Shown: one piece after another, positions 1 to 11,005 of the stretch
Layout: each line of letters starts with the position of its first letter
Numbering within the stretch: position 1 is the first letter of the stretch
The notes under the pieces: generated by a model
The model's database searches: none
Told to the model about the DNA's origin: nothing
The model's input: the letters and a program-made list of their open reading frames with translations, nothing else
Origin: Aquabacter sp965279295
GTDB lineage: Bacteria > Pseudomonadota > Alphaproteobacteria > Rhizobiales > Xanthobacteraceae
Strand: one strand, 5' to 3'
Length of the DNA stretch: 64,000 nucleotides
Assembly: GCA_965279295.1 (NCBI GenBank)
Contig: CBDIHQ010000012.1
Translations under genes and position numbers: made by a program

Positions 1-893
1 CCGGGTTCGAGCCGGTGACCATGATCGTCGACCCATCCGAGGCCGCCCGCGCGCGCGGAATGCTGGATGGCGGCATCGAGATCGTCGAACGCGTCATTGA
101 CGATTACTGGATGCGGGATTCAGGCCCGACGTTCGTGACTGCCACGGACGGCACGCTTGCGGCAGTGGACTGGATATTCAACGGCTGGGGCAACGGCACC
201 TGGACCAGCGCCACCAACGATCGTGGCTTGGCGCAGTTCATCGCCGGGCTTGTGGGAGCGCCGGTGGTATCTTCGCTTCTCGTCAACGAAGGCGGCGGCA
301 TCCATGTCGACGGCGCGGGCACGATCCTCCTCACAGATACGGTGCAATTGGACCCGAACCGCAATCCCCATGCCGATAAGGCCCGGGTCGAGGCCGAAAT
401 GGCCCGCACGTTGGGTACACAAAAGGCGATCTGGCTGCCACGCGGGCTGGAGCGCGATTACGAAACTTTCGGCACCAACGGCCATGTGGACATCGTCGCC
501 ACCTTCCCGGCCCCAGGGAAGGTGCTGCTTCATGCCCAGCGGAACCCGGAACATCCCGACCATGCCCACATGCGCGAGGCGCACGCGATCCTCTCCGCCG
601 CGACCGACGCGCAGGGGCGCCGCCTTGAAATCATCGATCTCCCTGCCCCGGACACCTTGCGGGATGACCACGGCTTCGTGGACTGGAGCTATGTGAACCA
701 CCTTGTGGTGAATGACGGCGTCATCGCCTGCGGCTTCGGCGAACCGCGCGCGGATGCGCAAGCGCGGGACATCCTTGCTGCGGCCTATCCCGGGCGGCGG
801 GTCGTTACGGTGGATGCGCGCGAACTGTTCGCGCGCGGCGGGGGAATCCATTGCATCACGCAGCAGCAGCCGAAGGCGCAGGTGCGCAAGTGA
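1..893 (+). CDS. aguA: Agmatine deiminase, 5' end outside window
   Basis: Hydrolyses agmatine to N-carbamoylputrescine and ammonia (peptidyl-arginine-deiminase-like fold, cytoplasmic). The frame is open to the left edge, and GFEPVTMIVDP at its start resembles an internal family segment, so roughly the first 60-70 residues are missing. Family landmarks seen are RDSGPTFV, NEGGGIHVDG, the TNGHVD histidine motif and the C-terminal nucleophile motif GGGIHC followed by ITQQQP. An amidase gene starts 11 bp after the stop, so the two are probably co-transcribed. A nitrilase-type N-carbamoylputrescine amidase (AguB) would be the usual partner and is not seen here. Confidence 0.9.
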   Translation, partial: GFEPVTMIVDPSEAARARGMLDGGIEIVERVIDDYWMRDSGPTFVTATDGTLAAVDWIFNGWGNGTWTSATNDRGLAQFIAGLVGAPVVSSLLVNEGGGIHVDGAGTILLTDTVQLDPNRNPHADKARVEAEMARTLGTQKAIWLPRGLERDYETFGTNGHVDIVATFPAPGKVLLHAQRNPEHPDHAHMREAHAILSAATDAQGRRLEIIDLPAPDTLRDDHGFVDWSYVNHLVVNDGVIACGFGEPRADAQARDILAAAYPGRRVVTVDARELFARGGGIHCITQQQPKAQVRK

Positions 894-904
894 AGGGCGT
901 GCAA

Positions 905-2611
905 ATGAGCGCTGGGCAAACGAGCGTCGTCGAGGCCTCCATCGCCGATCTGCGCGCAGCGCTTGAGGCGGGCAACGTCACGTCCGAGGGGTTGCTGGCC
1001 GCCTACATGGCCAGGATCGACGCCTATGACCGGGCCGGGCCGATGCTGAATGCGGTGCCGGTTCTCAATCCGCAAATGTGGGACGAGGCGCGCGCCTCGG
1101 ATGCGCGCCGCGCGGCCGGCGCAGTGCTGAGCCCGCTGGACGGCATCCCCTACACCGCTAAGGCGAGCTACAAAGTGCGCGGGCTGCCGGTCACGGCCGG
1201 CTCGCCGGCCTTCGCAGAACTGGTGGCGCAGGATGATGCCTTCACCATCGCCCGGCTGCGCGCGGCGGGGGCGGTGCTGATCGGGCTGACGAACATGCCG
1301 CCCATGGCCAATGGCGGAATGCAGCGCGGGCTCTATGGCCGGGCCGAAAGTCCATACAATGCCGACTGGCTGACTGCGGCCTTTGCCTCCGGCTCATCCA
1401 ACGGCTCGGGCACGGCGACGGCCGCGAGCTTCGCCGCCTTCGGCCTGGGCGAAGAGACCTGGTCCTCGGGCCGCGCCCCCGCCGCCAACAACGCCCTCTG
1501 CGCCTATACGCCTTCGCGCGGCGTGATCTCGGTGCGTGGCAACTGGCCCCTCGTTCCCACGATGGACGTGGTGGTGCCGCACACCCGCAGCATGGCGGAC
1601 ATGCTGGAAATCCTCGACGTGATCGTGGCGGACGATCCCGAGACGCGCGGCGACCTCTGGCGCGCGCAGAATTGGGTTGCGATACCCCAGGCCTCCGACA
1701 TCCGCCCGCTTTCCTACCCAGCGCTCGCGGCTGGCGCGACCCTGAAGGGCAAGCGGCTCGGCATTCCGGCCATGTATATCAATGCAGACCCGGATGCGGG
1801 CACTGCGGAGGCGCCGGGCATCGGCGGGCCGACAGGGCAACGCATCGACACCCGCCCCTCCATCGTCCAGTTGTGGCAGTCCGCGCGGGCGGCGATGGAG
1901 GCGGCTGGCGCCGAAATCGTGGTGGTCGATTTCCCGCTGATCACGAACTACGAGGGCGACCGCCCCGGCGCGGCGACGATCAAGACGCGCGGACTGGTCA
2001 GCGCGGCCTATCTGAAGCGCGAGATCGTGGATCTGTCGGTCTGGTCCTGGAACGATTTCCTGTCCGCGAACAACGACCCGCGCCTGAACCGCGTGGCGCA
2101 GGTGGACGGCAGCCGGATATTTCCCCCGCTGCCCGGCGCTCTGCCGGACCGCTACGTCGGCTTCGACGACGACATCACCCATTATCCCGATCATGCCCGC
2201 GCCCATCCCGTGGGCGATTTTCGCGAAATTCCACTTTTGGAAGAGGGCTTCCGGGGCCTTGAGGCGACACGTCGGGTCGATCTGGAAGAGTGGATGGACA
2301 CCCTCGGCCTCGATGCCGTGGTGTTTCCCGCCGTGGCGGATGTGGGCCCCGCAGATGCCGACGTGAATCCCGCTTCGGCGGACCTGGCCTGGCGGAACGG
2401 GACATGGGTGGCGAACGGCAATCTCGCGATCCGGCACCTCGGCGTCCCCACGGTCACGGTGCCCATGGGCATCATGGGCGATACGGGAATGCCCGCCGGC
2501 CTGACCTTCGCTGGCCGTGGCTGGGACGACAACGCCCTGCTCGCGCTTGCCGCCGCGTTCGAGGCGACCGGCCCCTATCGCCAGGCCCCGCATCGCACGC
2601 CGGAACTTTGA
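905..2611 (+). CDS. Amidase-signature (AS) family hydrolase
   Basis: A 568-residue amide or carbamoyl hydrolase of the amidase-signature family. The expected triad elements are visible: Lys in YTAKASYK (about residue 86), the glycine/serine-rich loop SGSSNGSG (162-169), and Ser of WSSGRAPA (about 188). The last motif diverges from the common GGSIRIPA form. I chose the ATG at 905, after GAAGGGC, rather than an upstream in-frame ATG at 851 inside aguA. Its position just behind agmatine deiminase suggests it acts on the carbamoyl or amide product of that pathway or on a related amide, but AS enzymes are too broad for a substrate call. Confidence 0.85.
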   Translation: MSAGQTSVVEASIADLRAALEAGNVTSEGLLAAYMARIDAYDRAGPMLNAVPVLNPQMWDEARASDARRAAGAVLSPLDGIPYTAKASYKVRGLPVTAGSPAFAELVAQDDAFTIARLRAAGAVLIGLTNMPPMANGGMQRGLYGRAESPYNADWLTAAFASGSSNGSGTATAASFAAFGLGEETWSSGRAPAANNALCAYTPSRGVISVRGNWPLVPTMDVVVPHTRSMADMLEILDVIVADDPETRGDLWRAQNWVAIPQASDIRPLSYPALAAGATLKGKRLGIPAMYINADPDAGTAEAPGIGGPTGQRIDTRPSIVQLWQSARAAMEAAGAEIVVVDFPLITNYEGDRPGAATIKTRGLVSAAYLKREIVDLSVWSWNDFLSANNDPRLNRVAQVDGSRIFPPLPGALPDRYVGFDDDITHYPDHARAHPVGDFREIPLLEEGFRGLEATRRVDLEEWMDTLGLDAVVFPAVADVGPADADVNPASADLAWRNGTWVANGNLAIRHLGVPTVTVPMGIMGDTGMPAGLTFAGRGWDDNALLALAAAFEATGPYRQAPHRTPEL

Positions 2612-2840
2612 TAGCGTCAGCTGGGTGAACTTACCGGATCGCGGCTCTCACGATGGCCTCGGCACTCAGCTCCGGCAGGCACAGCCGGCCTGCATTCCCG
2701 CGTGAGCCCGAATCCGGCGACGAGAATAGATAGTTCGTTGCGCCGTATAAGCGGCGCTTAGGATCACGATCCGGCGATTAAGGGATCTAACGCCGGCATA
2801 GGGTGGCGATGGGTCGCGGCGGCGGGATAGTGCTCAAAGA

Positions 2841-3098
2841 TCAGGGCAAGCGGGCGCCAAAAACGCCGCCGACGGCGACCAGCCCGGCGATGACGAAGAC
2901 GGCATAGACCGCGCTGAAGTTGTCCTGGGGATCGGGGCTGGATGCCAGGAACACGAGCGGTCCCACCACAAGGCCGACAACCCCCGCGAACAGCAGTGCA
3001 GGCCACATGAGCCGCATCTTGCGGCCAATTATGTAGGCTCCTGCGACGGCGCCGATCGTCCACGCGGTCAGGATCGCTTGGATGGCCCACTCTTCCAT
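2841..3098 (-). CDS. Small hypothetical membrane protein, 85 aa
   Basis: I do not recognise a family. The 85-residue product has three probable membrane helices (about residues 5-25, 30-52 and 62-82) joined by short loops, with basic residues (GRKMR) after the first. The ATG at 3098 is preceded by AAAGGGACGC, a good ribosome binding site, which supports it as a real gene. It stands alone between the amidase and katG, and nothing in its context points to a role. It could be a small inner-membrane accessory protein. Confidence 0.55.
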   Translation of the reverse strand: MEEWAIQAILTAWTIGAVAGAYIIGRKMRLMWPALLFAGVVGLVVGPLVFLASSPDPQDNFSAVYAVFVIAGLVAVGGVFGARLP

Positions 3099-3360
3099 GC
3101 GTCCCTTTCCGCCCTTTGGGTCGCCGAGCAGATACAGATCACACTCTACGGCGCTGAGATCTCCCGCGCCATGTCATGGATGAGTGGGCAGCTGGGCTGC
3201 GTCCTGGTGCTGGCCCACTTGGCAGGCCATCTCCACCGAAGCGCCGAGATCGACTGGCGCCGCAACGATGATTTCAGCGGCGGCAGAGCTGTGCGGCAGA
3301 TCCTCGCCTCATGCGTCACTCCTCGCCAATATGTCAGAAGATTGTCTGGGGGGGCGTGAG
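3099..3360. other. Intergenic stretch, no gene recognised
   Basis: About 260 bp between the small membrane protein and the katG terminator. Short open frames exist on both strands, but none has a convincing start, ribosome binding site or family motif. I see no promoter or repeat I can support. Confidence 0.4.
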
Positions 3361-3402
3361 AACAATCCAACCGCCGCTCGTGTCAGCGGCGGTTGGATTG
3401 TT
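3361..3402 (-). terminator. Long hairpin just downstream of katG
   Basis: A perfect inverted repeat with 18-bp arms (3361-3378 and 3385-3402) around a 6-nt loop, starting 8 bp past the katG stop. On the minus strand the stem is followed by TTCTCAC, so the U-tract is weak. The stem is long enough to act as a terminator or as an mRNA 3' stabilising hairpin. Confidence 0.75.
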
Positions 3403-3409
3403 GAGAGGA

Positions 3410-5674
<2,265 letters not shown>

Positions 5675-5803
5675 GCTTCCCTCCAAATCCAAGCCGAGGC
5701 GATCGTCTGACCGACCATCTCCAAGCTCCACCGACACCGCTCTTAGCAAATCTCCTTCATTAGATTAATTCCGATTTACTGATCGCTGTGATAAGTTTTG
5801 ATT
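5675..5803. promoter_or_regulatory. katG-oxyR divergent control region
   Basis: The 129-bp gap between the divergent katG and oxyR starts must hold both promoters. It contains an AT-rich patch (about 5757-5780, ATTAGATTAATTCCGATT) in otherwise GC-rich DNA, with a loose T-N11-A LysR-box character. OxyR binding here is inferred from gene arrangement. I could not find a full four-element OxyR site. Confidence 0.5.
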
Positions 5804-6742
5804 ATGAAAAACCTCACCTTCAAGCAGCTTCGCTATTTCGAGGCGCTGGCGCGGCACGGCCATTTCCGGCGCGCGGCGGAGGCATGCGGCATCTCGCAAC
5901 CGGCATTGTCGATGCAGATCAAGGAGTTGGAGCAGGAGGTCGGCACCGAATTGTTTGAACGCGGTGCACGCCATGTCCGGCTAACCGGTTTCGGCGAGGA
6001 CTTCGCCCCGCGCGTTCGCGACATCCTACGCTCAATGGAGGAATTGGGAGATCTGGCGCGCGCCTCGGGGAGCCGCCTGATGGGGCGACTGCGGATCGGC
6101 GTGATCCCCACCGTCGCGCCCTATCTGCTGCCGACCTTGCTCGGCAATTTGCGGTCCCAGCACGAAGGTCTCGACATCCATGTCCGCGAGACCCAGACCC
6201 CGCGGCTGATCCAGGAACTGGACGAGGGGCGGCTCGATTCCGCCATTGTCGCTTTGCCGGTGTCCGAGCCGGCGCTGGTGGAAATCCCGCTGTTCACGGA
6301 GAATTTCTTGTTGGTCCGTCCTGGGGCGGACGCGGGAAAGCCGGTGCCCGAGCCCGAAATGCTGCGCGAAATGCGCCTGCTTCTCCTGGAGGAGGGGCAC
6401 TGTTTTCGCGATCAGGCGCTCTCATTCTGCAATGTGGACGCGCGCGCCTTGCCCTCTCGCGATTTCCTGGAGGCAAGCTCCCTGTCCACCTTGGTGCAGA
6501 TGGTGGACGCCGGCATCGGCGTGACCTTGATCCCGGAGATGGCAGTGGCGCTGGAGACCCGCTCGGCGTCGGTTTCCCTGGCCCGCTTCAGGAGCCCGCA
6601 GCCCTCCCGCACCATCGGCATGGTGTGGCGCAAGACCAGCCCGCTCGCCAAGCAATTGCTCCAGATATCCGACGTGGTGCGCCGCTCGACTGATGCACTG
6701 CCGGCGACGCTTCCCGCTAGGATGCTTCCCCTTTTGCCTTGA
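5804..6742 (+). CDS. oxyR: Peroxide-sensing LysR-family regulator OxyR
   Basis: LysR-family activator that senses H2O2 through a reversible disulfide. The N-terminal winged HTH (about residues 1-60, FKQLRYFEALARHGHFRRAA) is followed by the substrate-binding-like regulatory domain. The redox motif GHCFRDQALSFC is present, with cysteines at about residues 200 and 209, matching Cys199/Cys208 of E. coli OxyR. The ATG at 5804 is taken as the start; a TTG lies two codons upstream at 5798. It is divergent from katG, its expected target. Its 3' end overlaps the convergent LysR gene by 26 bp. Confidence 0.95.
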   Translation: MKNLTFKQLRYFEALARHGHFRRAAEACGISQPALSMQIKELEQEVGTELFERGARHVRLTGFGEDFAPRVRDILRSMEELGDLARASGSRLMGRLRIGVIPTVAPYLLPTLLGNLRSQHEGLDIHVRETQTPRLIQELDEGRLDSAIVALPVSEPALVEIPLFTENFLLVRPGADAGKPVPEPEMLREMRLLLLEEGHCFRDQALSFCNVDARALPSRDFLEASSLSTLVQMVDAGIGVTLIPEMAVALETRSASVSLARFRSPQPSRTIGMVWRKTSPLAKQLLQISDVVRRSTDALPATLPARMLPLLP

Positions 6743-7676
6743 GCGTTTCGCGCAGCCATGTCTCGAAGGCGGCGGTATGGGCGCTGCGGCGCAGGCCCCG
6801 TGGCCGGACCAGATAATAGGTCGTCGCGTGGATGCTGAAGGCTTCATCGCCGAACGGCGCGACGAGGCGGCCCTCCTTCAACTCCTGCTCCACCAGAAGC
6901 TCGCTCTCCAGAATGACCCCGACCCCGCCCACGGCGGCATCGATGGCGATGCTGGAGCGGTCGAGCCACAGTTCATTGGCGACCCGCGCGCCCTCCATCT
7001 CGAACTGCCGGAAATAATCCTTCCAGGTCACGGAATTGATGGAGTGGATGAGGGTCGCCCTTGTCAGGTCGCGCGGCAGGTGCAGGTCGAGCTTCGCCGC
7101 GAGGGACGGGGCGCAGAGCGGGCGCAGCCGCTCTTCCAGCAGCGGCTCGGCATCGCGCCGCGTGGTGGAGGTGAGGGCATAGGCGATGGCGATGTCGTAG
7201 CGGCTGCCGTCCAATTCCTCGGTGGCGGAAAAGGTGGAGAGGCGGACCCTGACCCCAGGATGGCGATCCAGAAAGTCCTGCAGCCGGGGCTGGAGCCATT
7301 TCGCTGCGAAACTCGGCCCCGAGGCGATGACGAGATGCCCCTGTTGGGATTGCGGGGCGACCAGAGCCGTCGCGTTGCCAATGATGCCGAATGCCTGGGC
7401 AAGTTCGCGGCTGTAAACGCGGCCCGCGCCGGTCAGTTCGGCGCGCCCCGCCCGCCGCTCGAACAGCTTTACGCCCAGGAAATCCTCAAGCTGATGAATC
7501 TGGTGGCTGATGGCAGAGGGCGTGACACCGAGTTCTTCCGCCCCCTGCGCGAAGCTGCCATGGCGCGAGGCAGCCTCAAAAGCCAGCAAAGCCTTAAGCG
7601 GCGGCAGCCGGGGCGGGCGCGCGCTCTCCGGTGAGCTGGATTGCACAGGTAATGAGAATTTCTCGTTAGCCTTCAT
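6717..7676 (-). CDS. LysR-family regulator, GcvA/DgdR type
   Basis: A 319-residue LysR-type regulator. The HTH lies at about residues 25-80 (LLAFEAASRHGSFAQGAEELGVTPSAISHQ), with the substrate-binding domain after it. The PPLKALLAFEAA start and the SHQIHQLEDFLGVKLFERR helix are typical of the GcvA-like subgroup. The ATG at 7676 (MKANEKFSL) has GGGATGAG upstream and is preferred to an in-frame ATG at 7718. It is divergent from the dialkylglycine decarboxylase gene, as dgdR is in Burkholderia, so it probably controls that gene and the following ABC importer. Confidence 0.85.
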   Translation of the reverse strand: MKANEKFSLPVQSSSPESARPPRLPPLKALLAFEAASRHGSFAQGAEELGVTPSAISHQIHQLEDFLGVKLFERRAGRAELTGAGRVYSRELAQAFGIIGNATALVAPQSQQGHLVIASGPSFAAKWLQPRLQDFLDRHPGVRVRLSTFSATEELDGSRYDIAIAYALTSTTRRDAEPLLEERLRPLCAPSLAAKLDLHLPRDLTRATLIHSINSVTWKDYFRQFEMEGARVANELWLDRSSIAIDAAVGGVGVILESELLVEQELKEGRLVAPFGDEAFSIHATTYYLVRPRGLRRSAHTAAFETWLRETLKAKGEAS

Positions 7677-7854
7677 CCGCTCATCCCGCCATCGTCTCCC
7701 ATCGGCAGGGCAATGCAAGATACGGGCAATGAAGCCCGCGAGGCTTTGCCGATACGGGCACCTTCAAACCATCCCGTGGCCGGATGCTATCCGGTCCGCG
7801 TGTCTCGGTCATCCGAGCACTGGAGGTGCCATGCCCGGCGTGTGGAGAGGCTAA

Positions 7855-9177
7855 ATGAGCGAGACCCTTCTCGAAGTGGCGAAAGAACATCTTGTCCGGT
7901 ATGGCGGCGACGCCTTCCCCGCGCTGTTCCGGTCGGCCCGCGGCACCATCGTCAAGGATGCCTTCGGCCGCGAATATCTCGATTTCACCTCCGGCCAGAT
8001 GTGCGCGACCATCGGCCATAATCATCCGGCGATCGTCGATGCCGTGCATCGGGCCGGCGAAAAGGCGTTCCATTTCTTCAGCGGCATGATCCCTGAGGTC
8101 GTGGCCGAATTGGCGCAGGTGCTGGCCAAGGACTGGTTGCCCGGAAATCTCACCAAATCCATCTTCATCAACACCGGCTCGGAGGCGACCGAGGTCGCTC
8201 TGCGCATGGCGAAGATGTACACGGACGGCTACGAAGTCCTTGTGCTGGGCGGCTCCTGGCACGGCATCACCGGGGGCGCGAGTGCGGTCTCCATGGCGAG
8301 CGACCGCAAGGGTTACGGCGTGGGCACCCCCGGCGTCTATGTGATCCCGGAACCCAACGCCTACCGTCCCTATATCCCGGGTCTCAGCGCGGAGCAGGAG
8401 GCGCTCGCCAATCTCGACCTCGCGCTGAAGATGTTCGATATGCAGTCGGCCGGGCGCGGCGCCGCGATTTTGGTGGAGCCGGTGATCAGCGCCGGCGGCG
8501 TTCTGGTGCCGCCGCACTCCTTCATGCAGGCGCTGCGCACGGCGGCGGATGCACGCGGAATGCTGCTGATCTTCGATGAGGCGCAGACCGCATTCGGGCG
8601 CATCGGCACGCGCACCGGCTCGGAATATTTCGGCGTCGTCCCCGATATCATGACCATGTCGAAGACGCTGGGCGGCGGCCTGCCCCTCGCCGCGGTGGCG
8701 ACCACCGCCGCCATCGAGGAGAAGCTCCACGCCAACAAGTTCACCTATTACACCAGCCACGTCTCCGATCCGCTGACCGCCGAGGTCGGCCTTGCCGTGC
8801 TCGACGTGATCCAGCGCGAGGGTCTGGTGGAGCGGGCCAATGTGATGGGCGACTATCTGCGGGGCCGGCTGGAAGGGCTCCAGCAGAAATACGATGTGAT
8901 CGGAGATGTGCGCGGCCTCGGGCTGCTGATCGGTGTCGAACTCGTCAGCGACCGCGCCTCCCGCGCGCCGGCCCATGCGCTGGGCGCTTTGACGACGCAG
9001 AAATGCTTCGAGAACGGCCTGAGCATGAACATCCGCCGCCGTCCCGAACGCGGCTCGGTGTGGCGCATCGCGCCGCCCCTCACGGTCTCGCACGCGGAGG
9101 TCGACCAGGCGGTGGACATTCTGGAGACCGCGCTGCGCGACAGCCTCGACGAGATGGCACGCAACAAGGCCGCCTGA
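7855..9177 (+). CDS. dgdA: 2,2-dialkylglycine decarboxylase-like class III aminotransferase
   Basis: PLP enzyme predicted to couple oxidative decarboxylation of dialkylglycines such as 2-aminoisobutyrate to transamination of pyruvate. The 440-residue sequence closely tracks the Burkholderia enzyme. Landmarks include DFTSGQM (Gln48, equivalent to the decarboxylation-specific Gln52), SWHG (Trp135), DEAQTAFGRIG, the Schiff-base lysine in MTMSKTLGGGLPLA (Lys270), YYTSHVSDPL and the C-terminal RIAPPLTVS arginine. Those specificity residues separate it from generic omega-transaminases. It leads a run with an amino-acid ABC importer, which would supply the substrate. Confidence 0.85.
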   Translation: MSETLLEVAKEHLVRYGGDAFPALFRSARGTIVKDAFGREYLDFTSGQMCATIGHNHPAIVDAVHRAGEKAFHFFSGMIPEVVAELAQVLAKDWLPGNLTKSIFINTGSEATEVALRMAKMYTDGYEVLVLGGSWHGITGGASAVSMASDRKGYGVGTPGVYVIPEPNAYRPYIPGLSAEQEALANLDLALKMFDMQSAGRGAAILVEPVISAGGVLVPPHSFMQALRTAADARGMLLIFDEAQTAFGRIGTRTGSEYFGVVPDIMTMSKTLGGGLPLAAVATTAAIEEKLHANKFTYYTSHVSDPLTAEVGLAVLDVIQREGLVERANVMGDYLRGRLEGLQQKYDVIGDVRGLGLLIGVELVSDRASRAPAHALGALTTQKCFENGLSMNIRRRPERGSVWRIAPPLTVSHAEVDQAVDILETALRDSLDEMARNKAA

Positions 9178-9266
9178 CCGCGCCTGCATCGCCGGCGCCA
9201 TCGCGCGCCGGCGAAACGCCAGCCGACCCCAAGCCCATAACAAACACACCAGAGGGGTTTAGAACC

Positions 9267-10169
9267 ATGTTGAACCTTCGACGCCTTGCGCTCCCGATCC
9301 TCGCCATCGCCGCGCTCGGACTGCCCGGCACTGCGATGGCGGCCAGCGCGACCCTGGACGCCGTCAAAAGCGCCGGAAAGCTCACGCTCGGCTACCGGGA
9401 ATCCTCCATCCCCTTCTCCTATCTCGGCGCCGACCAGAAGCCGGTCGGGCTGTCCATCGACCTGTGCATGGCGGTGGCGGAAAAGGTGAAGCAGAAGCTC
9501 GGCCTGCCCAAGCTGGACGTGGCGATGACCGCGGTGAATGCGTCCAACCGTATTCCGCTGATCCAGAACGGCACCGTCAATATCGAGTGCGGTAGCACCA
9601 CCAACACCGCCAAACGGCAGGAGCAGGTGGCCTTCTCCGTCGCCACGTTCGCGAGCCGGCCAACCTGGCTGACCACTGTCGCCTCCGGCATCGATGGCGT
9701 CGCAGGTCTGAAGGGCAAGACGGTGGTCGTCACGCAGGGTTCGTTGAACCAGGCGCTGGCCCAGAAGATCAGCCAGGACGAGGGCTTCAACCTGGTTTTC
9801 CTTCAGGCCAAGGACCAGGCGGAATCTCTGCTGATGCTGCGCACCGGCCGCGCGAGCGGATGGTTCGAGGACAAGATTCTTCAAGCCGGCCTGGTCGCGC
9901 TCTCGCCCGATCCCAAGGCCCTGAAATTCCTGCCCGAGGAGTTCGGCGGCGTCGATTATTTCGGCCTTATGCTTCCCAAGGACGATCCCGAGTTCAAGGC
10001 GCTGGTGGATGAAACCATCGTCCAGATGATGGCTTCGGGTGAATTCACCAAGCTCTACGACAAGTGGTTCACCTCGCCGCTTGCCCCCGGTGGCCAGAAC
10101 CTCTCGCTGCCCATGAGCGAGGCGCTGAAGGCTCGCGTCGCCAAGCCGAGCGATTCCCTCACGCCCTAA
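9267..10169 (+). CDS. Polar amino-acid ABC transporter, substrate-binding protein
   Basis: Periplasmic binding protein of the glutamate/aspartate (GltI-like) family 3, 300 residues. The N-terminus has a signal peptide ending in GTAMAAS (about residue 25). Ligand-binding landmarks are the GYRESSIPFSY strand, the SIDLCMAVAEKV helix, ECGSTTNTAKRQEQVAFS (anion-binding arginine region) and GKTVVVTQGS. AGAGGGGTTTAGAACC precedes the ATG at 9267. The gene follows dgdA by about 90 bp and precedes two permease genes, so the likely ligand is a small acidic or alpha-substituted amino acid used by DgdA. Confidence 0.9.
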   Translation: MLNLRRLALPILAIAALGLPGTAMAASATLDAVKSAGKLTLGYRESSIPFSYLGADQKPVGLSIDLCMAVAEKVKQKLGLPKLDVAMTAVNASNRIPLIQNGTVNIECGSTTNTAKRQEQVAFSVATFASRPTWLTTVASGIDGVAGLKGKTVVVTQGSLNQALAQKISQDEGFNLVFLQAKDQAESLLMLRTGRASGWFEDKILQAGLVALSPDPKALKFLPEEFGGVDYFGLMLPKDDPEFKALVDETIVQMMASGEFTKLYDKWFTSPLAPGGQNLSLPMSEALKARVAKPSDSLTP

Positions 10170-10213
10170 TCCGGTCCAGTGTCGCGGGACGAGACCAACG
10201 CACGGAGGGGCGG

Positions 10214-11005
10214 ATGTTCGACTTGCTGTTCGAGCGCGGCCCCGACGGGCGGCTTTATCTGGAGTGGCTTCTCTCCGGTCTCGGCTGGACCCTGGCGCTG
10301 GCCGTCTTCGGCTGGTGCATCGCCTTCGTCATTGGCGTTGTGGTGGGCATCGGGCGAACCCGCCACGGGGGCGTGCTCGCCTTCGCGGCGCGGCTCTATG
10401 TGGAGATCTTCCGCAATATCCCGCTGCTGGTGCAGCTTTTCCTCTGGTACTTCGTGCTGCCCGACCTGCTGCCGTCCACGCTCGGCAACTGGCTGAAGCA
10501 GATGCCTCCGCCCTGGGGTGCCTTCGTGCCGGCGCTGCTGTGCCTCGGCCTCTACACCGCCGCGCGCGTCGCCGAACAGGTGCGCGCCGGCATCGAAGCC
10601 TTGCCGCGCGGACAGCGTGAGGCCGCCGCCGCTCTGGGGTTGCGGCCCCGCCTGACTAACCGGCTGGTGATCCTGCCTCAGGCGCTGCGCATCATCCTGC
10701 CCGCCCTCACCAGCGAGGTGATGGGCATCTACAAGAACACCTCGGTCGCGCTCACCATCGGCCTGCTCGAACTGACGGCACAGGCCCGGCAGATCAGCGA
10801 AGCCACATTCCAGACCTTTGCCGCCTTCGGGTGGGCGACCGTGATCTATCTCCTGCTGGCCCTGCTTGCCCACCAACTCATGCAATTCATCGACCGCCGC
10901 TTCCAGATTCCCGGCCTCCAGCTGCCGGGGCGGGCACCCCGGCGCGCGGCGTGGCGGGCCTTGTTGGGTATCGGCGGGCCGGCGAACGCGGGAAAAACCT
11001 CATGA
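10214..11005 (+). CDS. Polar amino-acid ABC transporter permease (GltJ-like)
   Basis: Inner-membrane permease of the HisM/GltJ type with about five membrane helices. The EAA-loop region is EALPRGQREAAAALGL, followed by ILPQALRIILPALTSEVMGIYKNTSVAL, which contacts the ATPase. The ATG at 10214 follows GGAGGGGCGG closely. The stop overlaps the start of the next permease by 4 bp (ATGA), indicating translational coupling. The C-terminal tail after residue 240 is rich in arginine and glycine and is likely cytoplasmic. Confidence 0.9.
   Translation: MFDLLFERGPDGRLYLEWLLSGLGWTLALAVFGWCIAFVIGVVVGIGRTRHGGVLAFAARLYVEIFRNIPLLVQLFLWYFVLPDLLPSTLGNWLKQMPPPWGAFVPALLCLGLYTAARVAEQVRAGIEALPRGQREAAAALGLRPRLTNRLVILPQALRIILPALTSEVMGIYKNTSVALTIGLLELTAQARQISEATFQTFAAFGWATVIYLLLALLAHQLMQFIDRRFQIPGLQLPGRAPRRAAWRALLGIGGPANAGKTS

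Noticed and set aside
3078..3359. Plus-strand open frame of about 90 codons before the katG terminator
   Set aside because: It overlaps the start of the small membrane protein gene, has no ribosome site, and shows no recognisable motif.
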